From positions 1 to 64,000 of the forward strand of contig CALUWI010000002.1 of assembly GCA_944324465.1 (NCBI GenBank): a stretch of 64,000 nucleotides of DNA. The letters are read 5' to 3'. Position numbers and translations under genes: made by a program. The notes below the pieces were generated by a model. The model was not told the DNA's origin, ran no database searches, and worked only from the letters and a program-made list of their open reading frames with translations. The stretch's first letter is position 1; each line of letters opens with the position of its first letter. This DNA is from an uncultured Mucispirillum sp. Lineage in GTDB: Bacteria; Chrysiogenota; Deferribacteres; Deferribacterales; Mucispirillaceae. Of the stretch, positions 1-9,627 are shown in pieces.

Positions 1-100
1 CAATAATAAAAAATACTTCCCTGTATTTTTTATTTAATCGCTTAGTCGCAGTAAATGCTCCAGCGCTCACTAAAGCATGTGCTTCCTGCACCTATATTAA
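1..100 (-). other. GC-rich hairpin island, possible small RNA end or repeat
   Basis: Bases 41-92 are about 52% GC (27 of 52 by hand count), far above the surrounding DNA. Read on the minus strand the stretch folds into three successive hairpins: GTGC/GCAC, then a 9-bp stem ATGCTTTAG/CTGGAGCAT with two G:U pairs around a 6-nt loop, then a terminator-like 9-bp stem AAAAAATAC/GTATTTTTT (8-31) with loop AGGGAA. A GTG-initiated frame from 91 is also open to the window edge (about 30 codons), so a truncated coding region cannot be excluded. No known RNA family was recognised. Confidence 0.35.
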
Positions 101-108
101 AAAAACAC

Positions 109-1287
109 CTATCTTATATCCTCATCTGGCATTATCACAGCTGCTATAGCTTTAAATATCCATGGGAACACAATAGCAGAAATCATTGAGGCTAAAAGCA
201 CTGCTGATGTCTGCATTTTATCTATTAAATTTAAATCATAAAAGATACTTGATACAACAACAAGCATAGTAAGTGGAAAAGAAAGACCTGTTGCAACAAG
301 TACAAGTTTCTGCTTTGGAATAGATGAAAATAAAAGCAGTATTGTGCCAGCTACTTTTGATATAAACAATGAAGTAATAATCACAAGGGATAGTAAAATA
401 ACATCTTTCTGCAGAAAATCATCAAATGTTACACGCATACCAACTGATATAAAAAATATTGGTATGAAAAACCCGTAACCTACTCCGCCAAGTTTATCAA
501 GTACACCATCTCTGCCAGCAAAAACAAGAGCAAACATCATACCCCCAACGAATGCTCCCACAACAAACTCTATTTCTAAAACAGCTGCAAAAGCAACAAA
601 TGCAAAAAGTATTACAAAGTTTGCCCGCATACCTGTTTCTGTTGGGTTGCCTACTTCTAAAAATATAGACTGTAAATTAGGTTTCCACCAAAGAGCAACC
701 TTTAATATTTTCATAAACAAATATATTACTATGAAAAATACTGCTAAATATAAAATCTGCCTTGCACTGTTTATAGTATAGCCATATTTAGATACAATAG
801 TAAATACAGTAAGTCCTGCAAGAGTTAATATCTCGCCTATCATTGTAATAATTAAAAGTTTCTGTCCAAAATCTGTCTTTATAAGCTCAGTATCTCTAAG
901 TACTGGAAATAAAAGTCCTATACCTGATGTAAAAAATATAATAGCAAATGACCAGTGCAGATTAAGATAAAATGATAAATACCAGGCAACAACTGCAACA
1001 GGAATAAATGCTAATACATAAAGCCAGAATTCTTTCCGTGATAAATCCCTGAATTTTTCAAAATCTATCTCAAGCCCTGCTAAATACATCAATATTAAAA
1101 AACCAAGGGCAGAAAAATATTCCACCATCTCAAGCTGGTTTTCTCCGTGAGGCAAAAGCGATGCTATAATTATTCCATATATTATTTCCCCAACAGCAGC
1201 AGGCAGTAAAAGCCGTTTGCTGATAAATGGCATAAAAAAAGCACCTATTGCCATAAAAAATAAAAACAGTGCTTCATGCTCAGTCAT
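109..1287 (-). CDS. CPA2-family monovalent cation:proton antiporter membrane subunit (Kef-like)
   Basis: A protein of 392 aa made almost entirely of hydrophobic segments (about 12), typical of the Na+/H+ exchanger fold of the CPA2 (KefB/GerN/NapA) family. These inner-membrane proteins exchange K+ or Na+ for protons. I chose the ATG at 1287 because the upstream in-frame starts lie deeper inside the preceding gene and this one gives an 8-nt overlap with it. The RCK-type protein immediately upstream (1280-2695) is the expected nucleotide- or ion-sensing gate, so the two probably form one antiporter. Which cation is carried cannot be read from the sequence. The C-terminal RCK domain found in full-length KefB/KefC is absent and is supplied in trans by the neighbour. 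Confidence 0.8.
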   Translation of the reverse strand: MTEHEALFLFFMAIGAFFMPFISKRLLLPAAVGEIIYGIIIASLLPHGENQLEMVEYFSALGFLILMYLAGLEIDFEKFRDLSRKEFWLYVLAFIPVAVVAWYLSFYLNLHWSFAIIFFTSGIGLLFPVLRDTELIKTDFGQKLLIITMIGEILTLAGLTVFTIVSKYGYTINSARQILYLAVFFIVIYLFMKILKVALWWKPNLQSIFLEVGNPTETGMRANFVILFAFVAFAAVLEIEFVVGAFVGGMMFALVFAGRDGVLDKLGGVGYGFFIPIFFISVGMRVTFDDFLQKDVILLSLVIITSLFISKVAGTILLLFSSIPKQKLVLVATGLSFPLTMLVVVSSIFYDLNLIDKMQTSAVLLASMISAIVFPWIFKAIAAVIMPDEDIR

Positions 1288-2695
1288 TAGAATCCTCATC
1301 AGGCAGCACAAGTACACTGTTATTTGCACGAGATGCTATTAAAAAAGACGCATGAGGATTTAAAAATGAAATACTGTCTTTTGAGTTAGCAGCTACTATT
1401 AAAAGACTGTTTAACTTATCGTCCACTTCAGCTAAAACTTTATGAACAGGGTTACCTTCTAATATTAAAAGAGGTATTTTTGTTCTTGTTAAATTTTCAT
1501 AATCCCTTACAAAATTTTTACGGGACTCCATATCATGAGTATCTTGATTAGTTTTTAATGCACCAGGTGGCACAACATATATACATCTGCAAGGCACACC
1601 AAAATGTGCGGCAATTTCTGCACCTGTTTCAATAAGCCTTTCTGGAATACTGCCGTTTAATGATACTATCACTTCATCATAAGGTGTTCTGCCCCTGCAT
1701 ATAAGGATAGGATGATGAGTTTTTTTAAAGTAATATTTTAATTTCCTGTTAAATAAGCCAAAACCAGCACTGCCTGAAACTGCTAATGTACCCACATCAT
1801 GAAGATATGCAGCACTGCGGAAATTTTTAAGAGTACCGCCAAACTCACAGCCTGCTTTTTGTATTATCTCTATTTCTTTTGTATCTGTAACTTTATGATT
1901 TTCTGTATCATACCATAAATATTTTTTTGCTTTTGTATTATTAAAAAAGTAATTAATTTCAACAGAATCTTTTTCTATTAAGCCACCTGTAAGAACAGCA
2001 AAACTTTGACCATACTGCAGTGGAAATTCAGGCTTGCCTATCATTAAAATATTTACAATATTTTCTACCACCTTTGGCTCGCCAACAAGAACAACTCTGT
2101 CGCCTATCTGCAGCTTAAAATCACCATCAGGCACCATAAATGAGCCATTTCTGTATGCTGCAGCCACTTTCCATCTGCTTGGTGCTAAAAACCGCATTTT
2201 CCTGTCTACTATATGAGAACGCCTGCGAATAATAACTTCTACAATCTCACCATTGCCAAGTCCTATATTATTAGGCCTTGCATAGTTTTTTTGTATAATA
2301 TTTAAAACAGATTCTGAAGCAATAAGTATAGGATTAATAACTTTTACATCAAACTGTTCTAGTTCTTCACGCCTGTCGTTTTTATAAAGCATTAAAATAA
2401 TTGGTATTTGAAGATTATATACTTGACGAGCTATCCTGCATATTTCTAATACAACATCAAAATCCTGCAGAGATGACACAATATGGGAAATATCTTCTAT
2501 ATTGATTTTCTTCCAGATAACGATACTGGAAGCTTCCCCTTCTATTCCTGTTACATTACTATATTCATTAGTAACCCGCTCCACAAGGTCACCATTTATA
2601 TCTACAACAACACATGGTCTTTCATCAGCCAGCATTTTTAATAATCTGCGTTGAAAAAAACCAAGCCCAAAAAGTAACACTTTTTTTGCTGCCAC
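1280..2695 (-). CDS. TrkA-N/RCK-type regulatory protein with C-terminal USP-like domain
   Basis: A soluble protein of 471 aa. Residues 5-120 form a Rossmann fold of TrkA-N type, with a nucleotide-binding glycine turn (GLGFF) near residue 10 followed by VVDIN. Residues about 140-225 look like a TrkA-C domain. The last 130 residues or so, with ILICRG and LLIVAAN stretches, resemble a universal-stress-protein fold. This arrangement fits the cytoplasmic gating subunit of the antiporter encoded immediately downstream, with which it overlaps by 8 nt. The start is GTG, supported by GGAG 7-8 nt upstream. NAD(H) or ATP binding is inferred from the family and was not demonstrated from residues. Confidence 0.75.
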   Translation of the reverse strand: MAAKKVLLFGLGFFQRRLLKMLADERPCVVVDINGDLVERVTNEYSNVTGIEGEASSIVIWKKINIEDISHIVSSLQDFDVVLEICRIARQVYNLQIPIILMLYKNDRREELEQFDVKVINPILIASESVLNIIQKNYARPNNIGLGNGEIVEVIIRRRSHIVDRKMRFLAPSRWKVAAAYRNGSFMVPDGDFKLQIGDRVVLVGEPKVVENIVNILMIGKPEFPLQYGQSFAVLTGGLIEKDSVEINYFFNNTKAKKYLWYDTENHKVTDTKEIEIIQKAGCEFGGTLKNFRSAAYLHDVGTLAVSGSAGFGLFNRKLKYYFKKTHHPILICRGRTPYDEVIVSLNGSIPERLIETGAEIAAHFGVPCRCIYVVPPGALKTNQDTHDMESRKNFVRDYENLTRTKIPLLILEGNPVHKVLAEVDDKLNSLLIVAANSKDSISFLNPHASFLIASRANNSVLVLPDEDSND

Positions 2696-3118
2696 AGTAA
2701 TGCTCCATGAATATATTTTTTAGTATTTTAATATGATTATTTTTATATGTCAATACAGCCATTATTTTATTTTAAATTTTTTAAACTAAATTTCTACTTT
2801 CCTGAAAATCACTTATATTTCAATTGGTTATAAAAACTAAAAATATCTTTTTATCCCCAATCCCCACCCCCTTATTTAACTATTGCCAAATGTATAGAAA
2901 ATATGTAGATTACATAAATTCTTTTTTGAATTTTTTAATAATAATATTATTCTCTGCATTAAATTATTTATTATATTCAATATATAAACATATTTATTAA
3001 TAAAAAATAATACACTTCTCTAATATGTGATATATTATAAATATGCTCTATATTGCATATTAATCAATTTAAATCTATTAATATTGTACTTTTTTTTAAT
3101 TTACCGGGGGGATTAGGT
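2696..3118 (+). other. AT-rich intergenic region with a candidate mcp promoter
   Basis: This 423-bp stretch separates two divergent genes and contains no credible ORF. A weak sigma-70-like site, TTGCAT (3053-3058), 17 nt, TATTAA (3076-3081), precedes the chemoreceptor. In DNA this AT-rich it could be chance. No sigma-28 CGATA-type box was seen here, unlike upstream of 17785. Confidence 0.3.
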
Positions 3119-5116
3119 ATGTCCATTGCTAAAAAAATCAATATATTTACCATTTCATTGGCACTGCTTTGTATTATTAGCAATATTTTTTCAGTTTTCT
3201 CAAGTTTTTCTTCTTTAAATTCATCAAAAAAACTTGATGAATTATACTTAACAGCTAATCAGCTTTTATCTGAAGTAAGTGTAAATGTTAATGAAACTTC
3301 TGCTCTTTTACTGCAGTTTGTTACTCAGAAAAAAGACGAAGACTTAAGCAAATTAAAGCAGATTTCAGAAAGCCCTGCTTTGACTAACTATATTAAATTT
3401 ATTACTCAGCATAAAAATGAGTTTAAACTATTAAATGATACATATAACACATCAAGTGAATATTTTAACTCATATAAAATGCATGTTCAGCAAAGCTATA
3501 ATGTGTTTTCAGGTTTTGCTTCTAAAGGGGAAGATTTCTTAAAAAGACTAAATACTACCCGTACTCTCGTTTATGAAATAAACCAGACAGCTAATAGAAA
3601 TGCTAGAAATTTCTTAGAGCAGGATATTGATACAAGATTATTCTATGCTGAATTTTTAAACTCACTTTCTTCCATGAAAGAAATAATAAATAAAGTACAG
3701 AATGATGCCAACCAAATTTTATCAGGAACAAATACTAATGAACTGCTTTTTGAAAATATTGGTAAAGATTTGCTTGAATTACGAAAAACTACTCAAAATC
3801 TTTATGATGTATCAAGAGTTGAAAGCAATAGAAAACTTTTAAATACTATATTAGAAAATGTTAATGAGATGATTAAAATTGCAAAACAGGTTTCTCCAAC
3901 ATTTAAAGTTTATGTAAAAGCCTTTATTGATGCAAGAGAAGAAGGCAGTGTTATATCTGCTGATTTATTAACAATGTCATCTGCTCTTAATGACATTATG
4001 CGTTCAGATGCAAAAGCAACAATAGTTTCTCAGTATACATCATTTACTATTTCTGTTGCATTCGTTATTATGTCTATTGTTTTTGCATTAATCATTATGT
4101 ATGTGCTTAATAGAAGTGTTATATCTCCACTTAAATATACTACAAAATTAATAAGCAGCTTAACTCAAGGCGATGGCGATTTAACAAAACGAGTTAATAT
4201 TCACTCTAAAGATGAACTTGGTGAACTTGCAGGCTATATTAATATGTTTATTTCTAATGTTCAGGAAATAATTATTGAAGTAAAATCATCAAGTGAAGAA
4301 GTTGCAAGCAGCAGTGTTCAGCTTTCTGCTACTATGGAAGAATTATCAACAACATTTTCTGCTCAGGCTCAGCAGCTTTCTACAATGGCAGAAAGTATTG
4401 ATACAATCAAACAAATTTCTCAAAACACATCAAATGCACTTGAAACTAATATGAATATATTAGAAAATACAGCTAATGAAACAGACAGTGGTGCACAATC
4501 TCTTAATGGTGTTCAGGAAAATATGGTGAAAATTAAAAATGAAACTATTTCATTATCAGAAGCCATTGACAGACTTGCATCAAGCTCTAATCAGATAGGC
4601 GAAATACTTGGTGTTATTAATGATATTGCAAACCAGACAAACCTTTTAGCTCTTAATGCTGCTATTGAGGCTGCAAGAGCAGGCGATGCAGGCCGCGGGT
4701 TTGCTGTAGTTGCTGATGAAGTAAGAAAACTTGCTGAAAGAACACAGCATGCAACTGGCGAAATTGAACAGATTATCTCATCACTGCAGAAAGATACTGA
4801 AACAGTTTCTACTGAAATGGGTAAATCTATTGACAGCGTTCAGCAGGGTGTTGATAATATCGGTGAAACAAACAGCGGCTTTATTCAAGTTGTAAGCGGT
4901 ATTAAAGAACTCCAGTCTGATATGGTTCATGTGGCAGAACAGGTTTCTAACCAGTTTACTACAATTGTAAAAACAAATGATGATGCACAGGCTATTGTTG
5001 CAGGAGTTGAAGAAAGCAGCTCTGCAGTTAATGAAATAGCTTCTACTGTAGAACATCTGCAAATGAGAACTGAACAGCTTAAAAATATTATAAGCAGATT
5101 TAATGTAGGCAGATAA
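3119..5116 (+). CDS. methyl-accepting chemotaxis protein
   Basis: A transmembrane chemoreceptor of 665 aa. It has an N-terminal membrane helix (about 9-31) and a long helical extracytoplasmic sensor (about 32-305) resembling four-helix or helical-bimodular ligand domains. A second membrane helix (about 305-327), a HAMP domain (about 328-380) and the cytoplasmic signalling coiled coil follow. The highly conserved hairpin tip is present ([18 protein letters not shown], then [18 protein letters not shown]). I chose the ATG at 3119 because a strong GGGGGGA ribosome site lies 6 nt before it; an earlier in-frame start lacks one. There is no C-terminal CheR/CheB-tethering pentapeptide. The ligand is unknown. 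It presumably signals to the CheA encoded at 24328-26487. Confidence 0.93.
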   Translation: MSIAKKINIFTISLALLCIISNIFSVFSSFSSLNSSKKLDELYLTANQLLSEVSVNVNETSALLLQFVTQKKDEDLSKLKQISESPALTNYIKFITQHKNEFKLLNDTYNTSSEYFNSYKMHVQQSYNVFSGFASKGEDFLKRLNTTRTLVYEINQTANRNARNFLEQDIDTRLFYAEFLNSLSSMKEIINKVQNDANQILSGTNTNELLFENIGKDLLELRKTTQNLYDVSRVESNRKLLNTILENVNEMIKIAKQVSPTFKVYVKAFIDAREEGSVISADLLTMSSALNDIMRSDAKATIVSQYTSFTISVAFVIMSIVFALIIMYVLNRSVISPLKYTTKLISSLTQGDGDLTKRVNIHSKDELGELAGYINMFISNVQEIIIEVKSSSEEVASSSVQLSATMEELSTTFSAQAQQLSTMAESIDTIKQISQNTSNALETNMNILENTANETDSGAQSLNGVQENMVKIKNETISLSEAIDRLASSSNQIGEILGVINDIANQTNLLALNAAIEAARAGDAGRGFAVVADEVRKLAERTQHATGEIEQIISSLQKDTETVSTEMGKSIDSVQQGVDNIGETNSGFIQVVSGIKELQSDMVHVAEQVSNQFTTIVKTNDDAQAIVAGVEESSSAVNEIASTVEHLQMRTEQLKNIISRFNVGR

Positions 5117-5139
5117 TTTTTATAATTTTAATACTATTT

Positions 5140-5167
5140 AAGCCTGTAATTTACTGATTACAGGCTT
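5140..5167 (+). terminator. rho-independent terminator of the chemoreceptor gene
   Basis: A perfect 11-bp inverted repeat, AAGCCTGTAAT / ATTACAGGCTT, with a 6-nt loop and a T-rich tail, 24 nt after the stop codon. Confidence 0.85.
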
Positions 5168-5287
5168 TATTTATTATTTATTAAATCATTATAAGTCAAT
5201 TTGTCTGCTTTTAAATAAAATAACTTGACTATTTATTAAAAAAAAGGCAAAAGAGTAGATTGTTACTTTTAATATATTTGAGGTTAT

Positions 5288-7141
5288 ATGAAAAATTTAT
5301 CACAAAATGATTCCTTAAGAAATATTGCGATTATTGCCCATGTTGACCATGGTAAAACAACTCTTGTTGATGCTATGTTTAAACAAAGCGGTGTATACAG
5401 AGATAATCAAGTTACTGAAGAAAGAGCAATGGATAGTATGGATATTGAAAGAGAAAGAGGTATCACTATCACTGCTAAAAACTGCTCTGTTAACTGGCAC
5501 GGCACTAAAATCAATATTTTGGATACTCCAGGACACGCCGATTTTGGCGGTGAAGTAGAACGCGCATTATCTATGGTAGATGGTGCTATTCTTTTAGTAG
5601 ATGCTTCTGAAGGCCCGCTTCCACAGACTAGATTTGTTCTTAAAAAAGCACTGGAACGAGGTTTAAGAGTAATAGTATGTATTAATAAAATTGATAGAAA
5701 AGATGCAAGACCTCATGAAGTTATAGATGAAGTATTAGACTTATTTATAGATTTAGATTCAACAGAAGAACAGCTTGATTTTCCTATCCTTTATGCAGTA
5801 GGCAGAGATGGTGTTGCATCCCTTACTCTTGAAGAACCAGGAAAAGATTTAAAACCACTTTTTGATATGATTTTAAAAGAAATTCCTGCTCCAAGCTATG
5901 ATGAAGAATCTACTTTTAAAATGCTTGTATCAGATTTAGGATATTCTGATTATCTTGGCAGGCTTGCAATTGGTAAAATCAGAAGTAATGTTACTAACAT
6001 TAATGATGGTCTTATCATATTCAACGAAAAAGGTGAAGCAAAAGCAGCAAGAGTTTCTAAAATTCAGTCATATTCTGGTATGGAATTAGTAGACAACCCT
6101 AACCCACAGCCGGGTGATATTTTAGTTGTTGCAGGTATTGCAGAAGTAACTATTGGCGATACTATATGTTCTAAAGATAATACTGAACCACTTCCTAGAA
6201 TATCAGTAGATGAACCAACAGTTGCTATGAAATTTACTATCAATAAATCTCCACTTGCTGGTAAAGAAGGTAAAATTGTACAGGCTGCAAAAATTAAAGA
6301 AAGGCTCGCAAAAGAAGTGCTTAGAAATGTTTCTATTAAAGTAGAAGATGCTGCAGAAAAGGACAGCTTTATAGTTAAAGGCAGAGGCGAACTTCAGCTT
6401 GCTATTTTAATTGAAGAAATGAGACGCGAAGGCTTTGAATTAAATGTTGGAAGACCACAGGTAATCTTTAAAAAACAAGACGGCATTCGTTTAGAACCTG
6501 TTGAAAATGTATATATTGACTGCGAAGAACCATATCTTGGTGTTATTACTGAAAAACTTTCTATGAGAAAAGGCAGAATGACTAACCTTGTAAATAAAGG
6601 AACAGGCAGAGTTAGAGCCGAGTTTTCAGTTCCATCCCGCGGTCTTATTGGATACAGAGATGATTTTCTTACAGATACAAAAGGAACTGGTATTATGAAT
6701 ACTCTTTTTGCAGGCTATGAAGAATACAGAGGTGATTTTCCAGTTCGTCATACTGGCTCATTAGTATCTGACAGAGCAGGTGTTGCTGTAGGTTATGGAC
6801 TTTTCCACTTAGAGCCTAGAGGCCAGCTTTTTGTTGTTCCTGGAGATGCTGTATATGAAGGTATGGTTATCGGTGAATATAATAAAGATAACGATTTAAA
6901 TGTAAACCCTTGCAAAGAGAAAAAACTTACAAATATGCGTGCATCAGGTAAAGATGAGGCACTTACTCTCCGCCCTATTCTTCCTATGACACTTGAAAAA
7001 GCAATACATTTTATTGCAGATGATGAAATGGTGGAAGTAACACCACAGTCTATCCGCATTAGAAAAACTATTCTTTCTGCTCAAGAAAGGCACACTCTCC
7101 GCGGTAAAATGCTGCAGGGTATTGAAGATTTAGATGATTAA
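5288..7141 (+). CDS. typA: translational GTPase TypA/BipA
   Basis: A ribosome-associated GTPase of 617 aa, the usual length for BipA. The GTPase domain shows P-loop AHVDHGKT (17-24), DTPGHADF (about 79-86) and NKID (about 133-136). It is followed by EF-G-like domains II, III and V and the BipA-specific C-terminus. The family acts in ribosome assembly and in translation under stress such as cold. GAGG lies 5-8 nt before the ATG. The gene is monocistronic between two terminators, and nothing unusual was seen. Confidence 0.97.
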   Translation: MKNLSQNDSLRNIAIIAHVDHGKTTLVDAMFKQSGVYRDNQVTEERAMDSMDIERERGITITAKNCSVNWHGTKINILDTPGHADFGGEVERALSMVDGAILLVDASEGPLPQTRFVLKKALERGLRVIVCINKIDRKDARPHEVIDEVLDLFIDLDSTEEQLDFPILYAVGRDGVASLTLEEPGKDLKPLFDMILKEIPAPSYDEESTFKMLVSDLGYSDYLGRLAIGKIRSNVTNINDGLIIFNEKGEAKAARVSKIQSYSGMELVDNPNPQPGDILVVAGIAEVTIGDTICSKDNTEPLPRISVDEPTVAMKFTINKSPLAGKEGKIVQAAKIKERLAKEVLRNVSIKVEDAAEKDSFIVKGRGELQLAILIEEMRREGFELNVGRPQVIFKKQDGIRLEPVENVYIDCEEPYLGVITEKLSMRKGRMTNLVNKGTGRVRAEFSVPSRGLIGYRDDFLTDTKGTGIMNTLFAGYEEYRGDFPVRHTGSLVSDRAGVAVGYGLFHLEPRGQLFVVPGDAVYEGMVIGEYNKDNDLNVNPCKEKKLTNMRASGKDEALTLRPILPMTLEKAIHFIADDEMVEVTPQSIRIRKTILSAQERHTLRGKMLQGIEDLDD

Positions 7142-7170
7142 TTACATTAAGTAATCCTTTTTTATAAAAA

Positions 7171-7197
7171 AACCCGTGTGATTTTGTTACACGGGTT
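7171..7197 (+). terminator. bidirectional terminator between typA and the broken secreted-protein gene
   Basis: A 9-bp stem AACCCGTGT/ACACGGGTT flanked by A-runs on the left and T-runs on the right. It can therefore stop transcription arriving from typA (+) and from 7762-7253 (-). Confidence 0.85.
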
Positions 7198-7252
7198 TTT
7201 AGTATCTATCAGTATTGTTTATTTTTATCTTATTATATATTCTTAAATATTA

Positions 7253-7762
7253 TTAAAAATCAGGACACTCTGCTTTTACTTTATCTGATAATATTTTTAA
7301 ACTGCCATTTTCTATTTTCATTTTCTGCTCATAGCATATATCATCACTTCCAGTTACTGGGTAATATTTCATAATTATTCCATAACTATCTGCCTTTGAT
7401 ACTGGTATAGATAAATATTTTTCATTATTAATCATTATACCGCCTGCTTCTGATAAGCTGTAATCTGAAAATATTGAACTGTTTTCACTGCCATTTGATA
7501 AATTAATTAATGTTATATAAGAACATCCTGTGCCGCAGCTGTGGCGGACTATACTGTATCTGCCATTAAAATTAAGCTGAATATCTACAGCTTTTCCTAG
7601 ACTGTCAAATATCATTCCTTCTTTTTTACTGTATTCATTAGGAAGAATATTTTTACCATTATATATATCTTTTACCGGCATTTATTTAAAAAATGCTTCA
7701 TCAGCTGCCGCATTTAATGCAGAAAATATAATAATACACATTAATACATATATTTTTTTCAT
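7253..7762 (-). pseudogene. small secreted protein gene interrupted by an in-frame TAA
   Basis: Read from ATG 7762 (AAGGAA ribosome site just upstream), the frame encodes a clear signal peptide: MKK, a hydrophobic run, then SALNAAADEAFFK. It meets TAA at 7684-7682. The same frame resumes with ATG 7681 and runs 142 codons to 7253. Restoring one sense codon would give an exported protein of about 169 aa. The body contains GTGCSY and two further cysteines near the C-terminus. No family was recognised. The 142-aa part alone lacks a signal peptide, so this is probably a nonsense-mutated gene; re-initiation at TAAATG, readthrough or a sequencing error are alternatives. Confidence 0.7.
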
Positions 7763-7788
7763 TGATATTCCTTATTATTATAAAAAAA

Positions 7789-7811
7789 GGGTATGCTTTA
7801 AAAGCATACCC
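7789..7811 (-). terminator. terminator of the hydrogenase operon
   Basis: An inverted repeat GGGTATGCTTT/AAAGCATACCC, followed on the minus strand by seven T residues, 23 nt after the hybC stop codon. Confidence 0.85.
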
Positions 7812-7834
7812 CATTAGAATTTATCAGGTTTATA

Positions 7835-9544
7835 TTATCTGATTTTTACATTCACTATTTCTTTGCCTTCTGGGTCAATAGTGTGAACTGCACAAGCTAT
7901 GCAAGGGTCAAAAGAGTGAATAGAACGGATAACTTCAAGTGGTTTTTCCATTTCTGCAACAGGAAGGTTCATTAATGATTCTTCATAAGGACCTTTTCTG
8001 CCTTTGTCATCTCTAGGACCTGCTGTCCATGTAGAAGGAACTACAGCACTGTAGTTTTCTATTACACCATTTTTAATTTTAATCCAGTGAGAAAGCATAC
8101 CGCGTGGAGCTTCGTTAAAGCCAACACCGATATATTCTTTATCAGTTGGAACTTCTTTTAAGTAGTTTACATAGCTTTGGTCTGTTTTGCAGTTATCAAG
8201 TAATTTCTCTAAGCAGAGATATGCATGGTCTACCATTAATAATGCTCTGATAGCTCTTGCTGCATTACGACCCATTACAGAGTTAAGTTGTGGAATTGTT
8301 ACACCTACTTTTGCTGCAACAAAGTCTACATATTTTTTAACAAGTGGGTCGCCAGCCATATAGCCTGCTAATACTTGAGCAATAGGACCAGTTTGAGTTA
8401 CATTATCTTCAAAGCGTGGTGCTTTTGCCCATGAATATTTACCATTTTCCTGCCAATCAGTATATGCTGGAATTTGGTCACCATCATAAGGGTGTAATGT
8501 ATCTTTTGCATTTTTGTACCAAGCATGAGTAGTATTTTCTGTAATACCTTTTCTTAATGCATCGTCTTTCCAGTCTTTAATTTCTCTGAATGTATCGCCG
8601 ATGATAACGCCACCTTTCATACCAAATTCAGTTAATTCTGAATTCATTGGTACATCTGGTACTGCAATATAGTTAGGTGAACATTTACCAAGGTCAAACC
8701 AGTCTTTATATGCACCTGCAATTGCAATAACATCTGGAATATATACACATCTTACGAAATCAGCTGTTTCATCAAGAAGTTTTTTAATCCATTGAACTCT
8801 TTCCATGTTAAGAGCTGCCATGCTGTCAAAGTTAATTGCAGTAGATACACCACCAACAGTTAAGTTTTGAATGTGTGGGTTTTTACTACCGATGATTGCA
8901 ACAGCTTCTGCAATTTTGCGTTGATATTCTAATGCTTCTAAATAGTGAGCAAAAGCAAGTAAGTTTATTTCTGGAGTAAGTCTCATATCTTTGTGACCCC
9001 AGTAACCAGAGCCATAAATACCTAAGTTTTTAGTACCTACGAAAGCAGCTAAACGGTCTTTAGCATTTTTCATAGTGTTAAATGAGTTTGCTGGCCATGC
9101 TTTGCCTATTGGTGAAAAAGCAGCAAGGCTTTCTGCAATTTTACCAGCTTTAGCAGGGTCTGCAGATAATGCACTTACAATATCAACCCAGTCTAATGCT
9201 GTTAAGTGGTAGAAGTGAACTATATGGTCTTGTAAAGACTGCATAGTCATTACTAAGTTTCTAAGCATATGTGCATTAACTGGAACAGGTACATTTAATG
9301 CATCTTCAACTGACCTGATAGAGCATAATGCGTGAGTAGTAGTACAAACACCACAGAAACGCTGAGTCATAGCCCATGCACTGCGTGGGTCTTTACCTCT
9401 CATAATAGTTTCAATACCTCTAAATGCTTGAGCAGATGACCAAGAGTTAGAAACTTTACCGCCTTCTACTTCAACATCTATACGCAGGTGACCTTCAATC
9501 CTTGTGATTGGGTCTACTGTAATTCTATTTCCATTAACTGGCAT
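7835..9544 (-). CDS. hybC: [NiFe]-hydrogenase large subunit (HybC-like)
   Basis: The catalytic subunit, 569 aa, of a membrane-bound uptake hydrogenase that splits H2 at a NiFe(CN)2CO centre. The N-terminal metal motif RFCGVCTTTH has Cys64 and Cys67. The C-terminal motif DPCIACAVH has Cys548, Cys551 and His554, and a 15-residue tail after His554 is the peptide removed by a maturation protease. The gene is last in the order small subunit, ferredoxin, membrane subunit, large subunit, which matches hybOABC of E. coli hydrogenase-2. The protein has no signal peptide and would be co-exported with the Tat-targeted small subunit. No maturation gene (hyp or endopeptidase) lies nearby. Confidence 0.97.
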   Translation of the reverse strand: MPVNGNRITVDPITRIEGHLRIDVEVEGGKVSNSWSSAQAFRGIETIMRGKDPRSAWAMTQRFCGVCTTTHALCSIRSVEDALNVPVPVNAHMLRNLVMTMQSLQDHIVHFYHLTALDWVDIVSALSADPAKAGKIAESLAAFSPIGKAWPANSFNTMKNAKDRLAAFVGTKNLGIYGSGYWGHKDMRLTPEINLLAFAHYLEALEYQRKIAEAVAIIGSKNPHIQNLTVGGVSTAINFDSMAALNMERVQWIKKLLDETADFVRCVYIPDVIAIAGAYKDWFDLGKCSPNYIAVPDVPMNSELTEFGMKGGVIIGDTFREIKDWKDDALRKGITENTTHAWYKNAKDTLHPYDGDQIPAYTDWQENGKYSWAKAPRFEDNVTQTGPIAQVLAGYMAGDPLVKKYVDFVAAKVGVTIPQLNSVMGRNAARAIRALLMVDHAYLCLEKLLDNCKTDQSYVNYLKEVPTDKEYIGVGFNEAPRGMLSHWIKIKNGVIENYSAVVPSTWTAGPRDDKGRKGPYEESLMNLPVAEMEKPLEVIRSIHSFDPCIACAVHTIDPEGKEIVNVKIR

Positions 9545-9571
9545 ATAAATCTCCTTTTTTTATAATCTTTT

Positions 9572-9627
9572 AGGCTCAAAAGCCTTCTTCGCATATATTT
9601 ATATGCAATTTATAGGCTTAAAGCCTA
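9572..9627 (-). promoter_or_regulatory. array of three small hairpins between hybB and hybC
   Basis: The short hybB-hybC gap holds AGGCT/AGCCT (9572-9585), GCATAT/ATATGC (9591-9606) and TAGGCTT/AAGCCTA (9613-9627, including the hybB stop codon). The first and third share nearly the same arms and could pair with each other instead. They may act in mRNA processing or in setting the relative level of the large subunit. None has a proper T-tract, so they are not ordinary terminators. Confidence 0.5.

Noticed and set aside
7253-7681. Annotating the 142-aa ORF as an independent cytoplasmic protein
   Set aside because: The in-frame signal peptide and ribosome site upstream show that the original start is at 7762.
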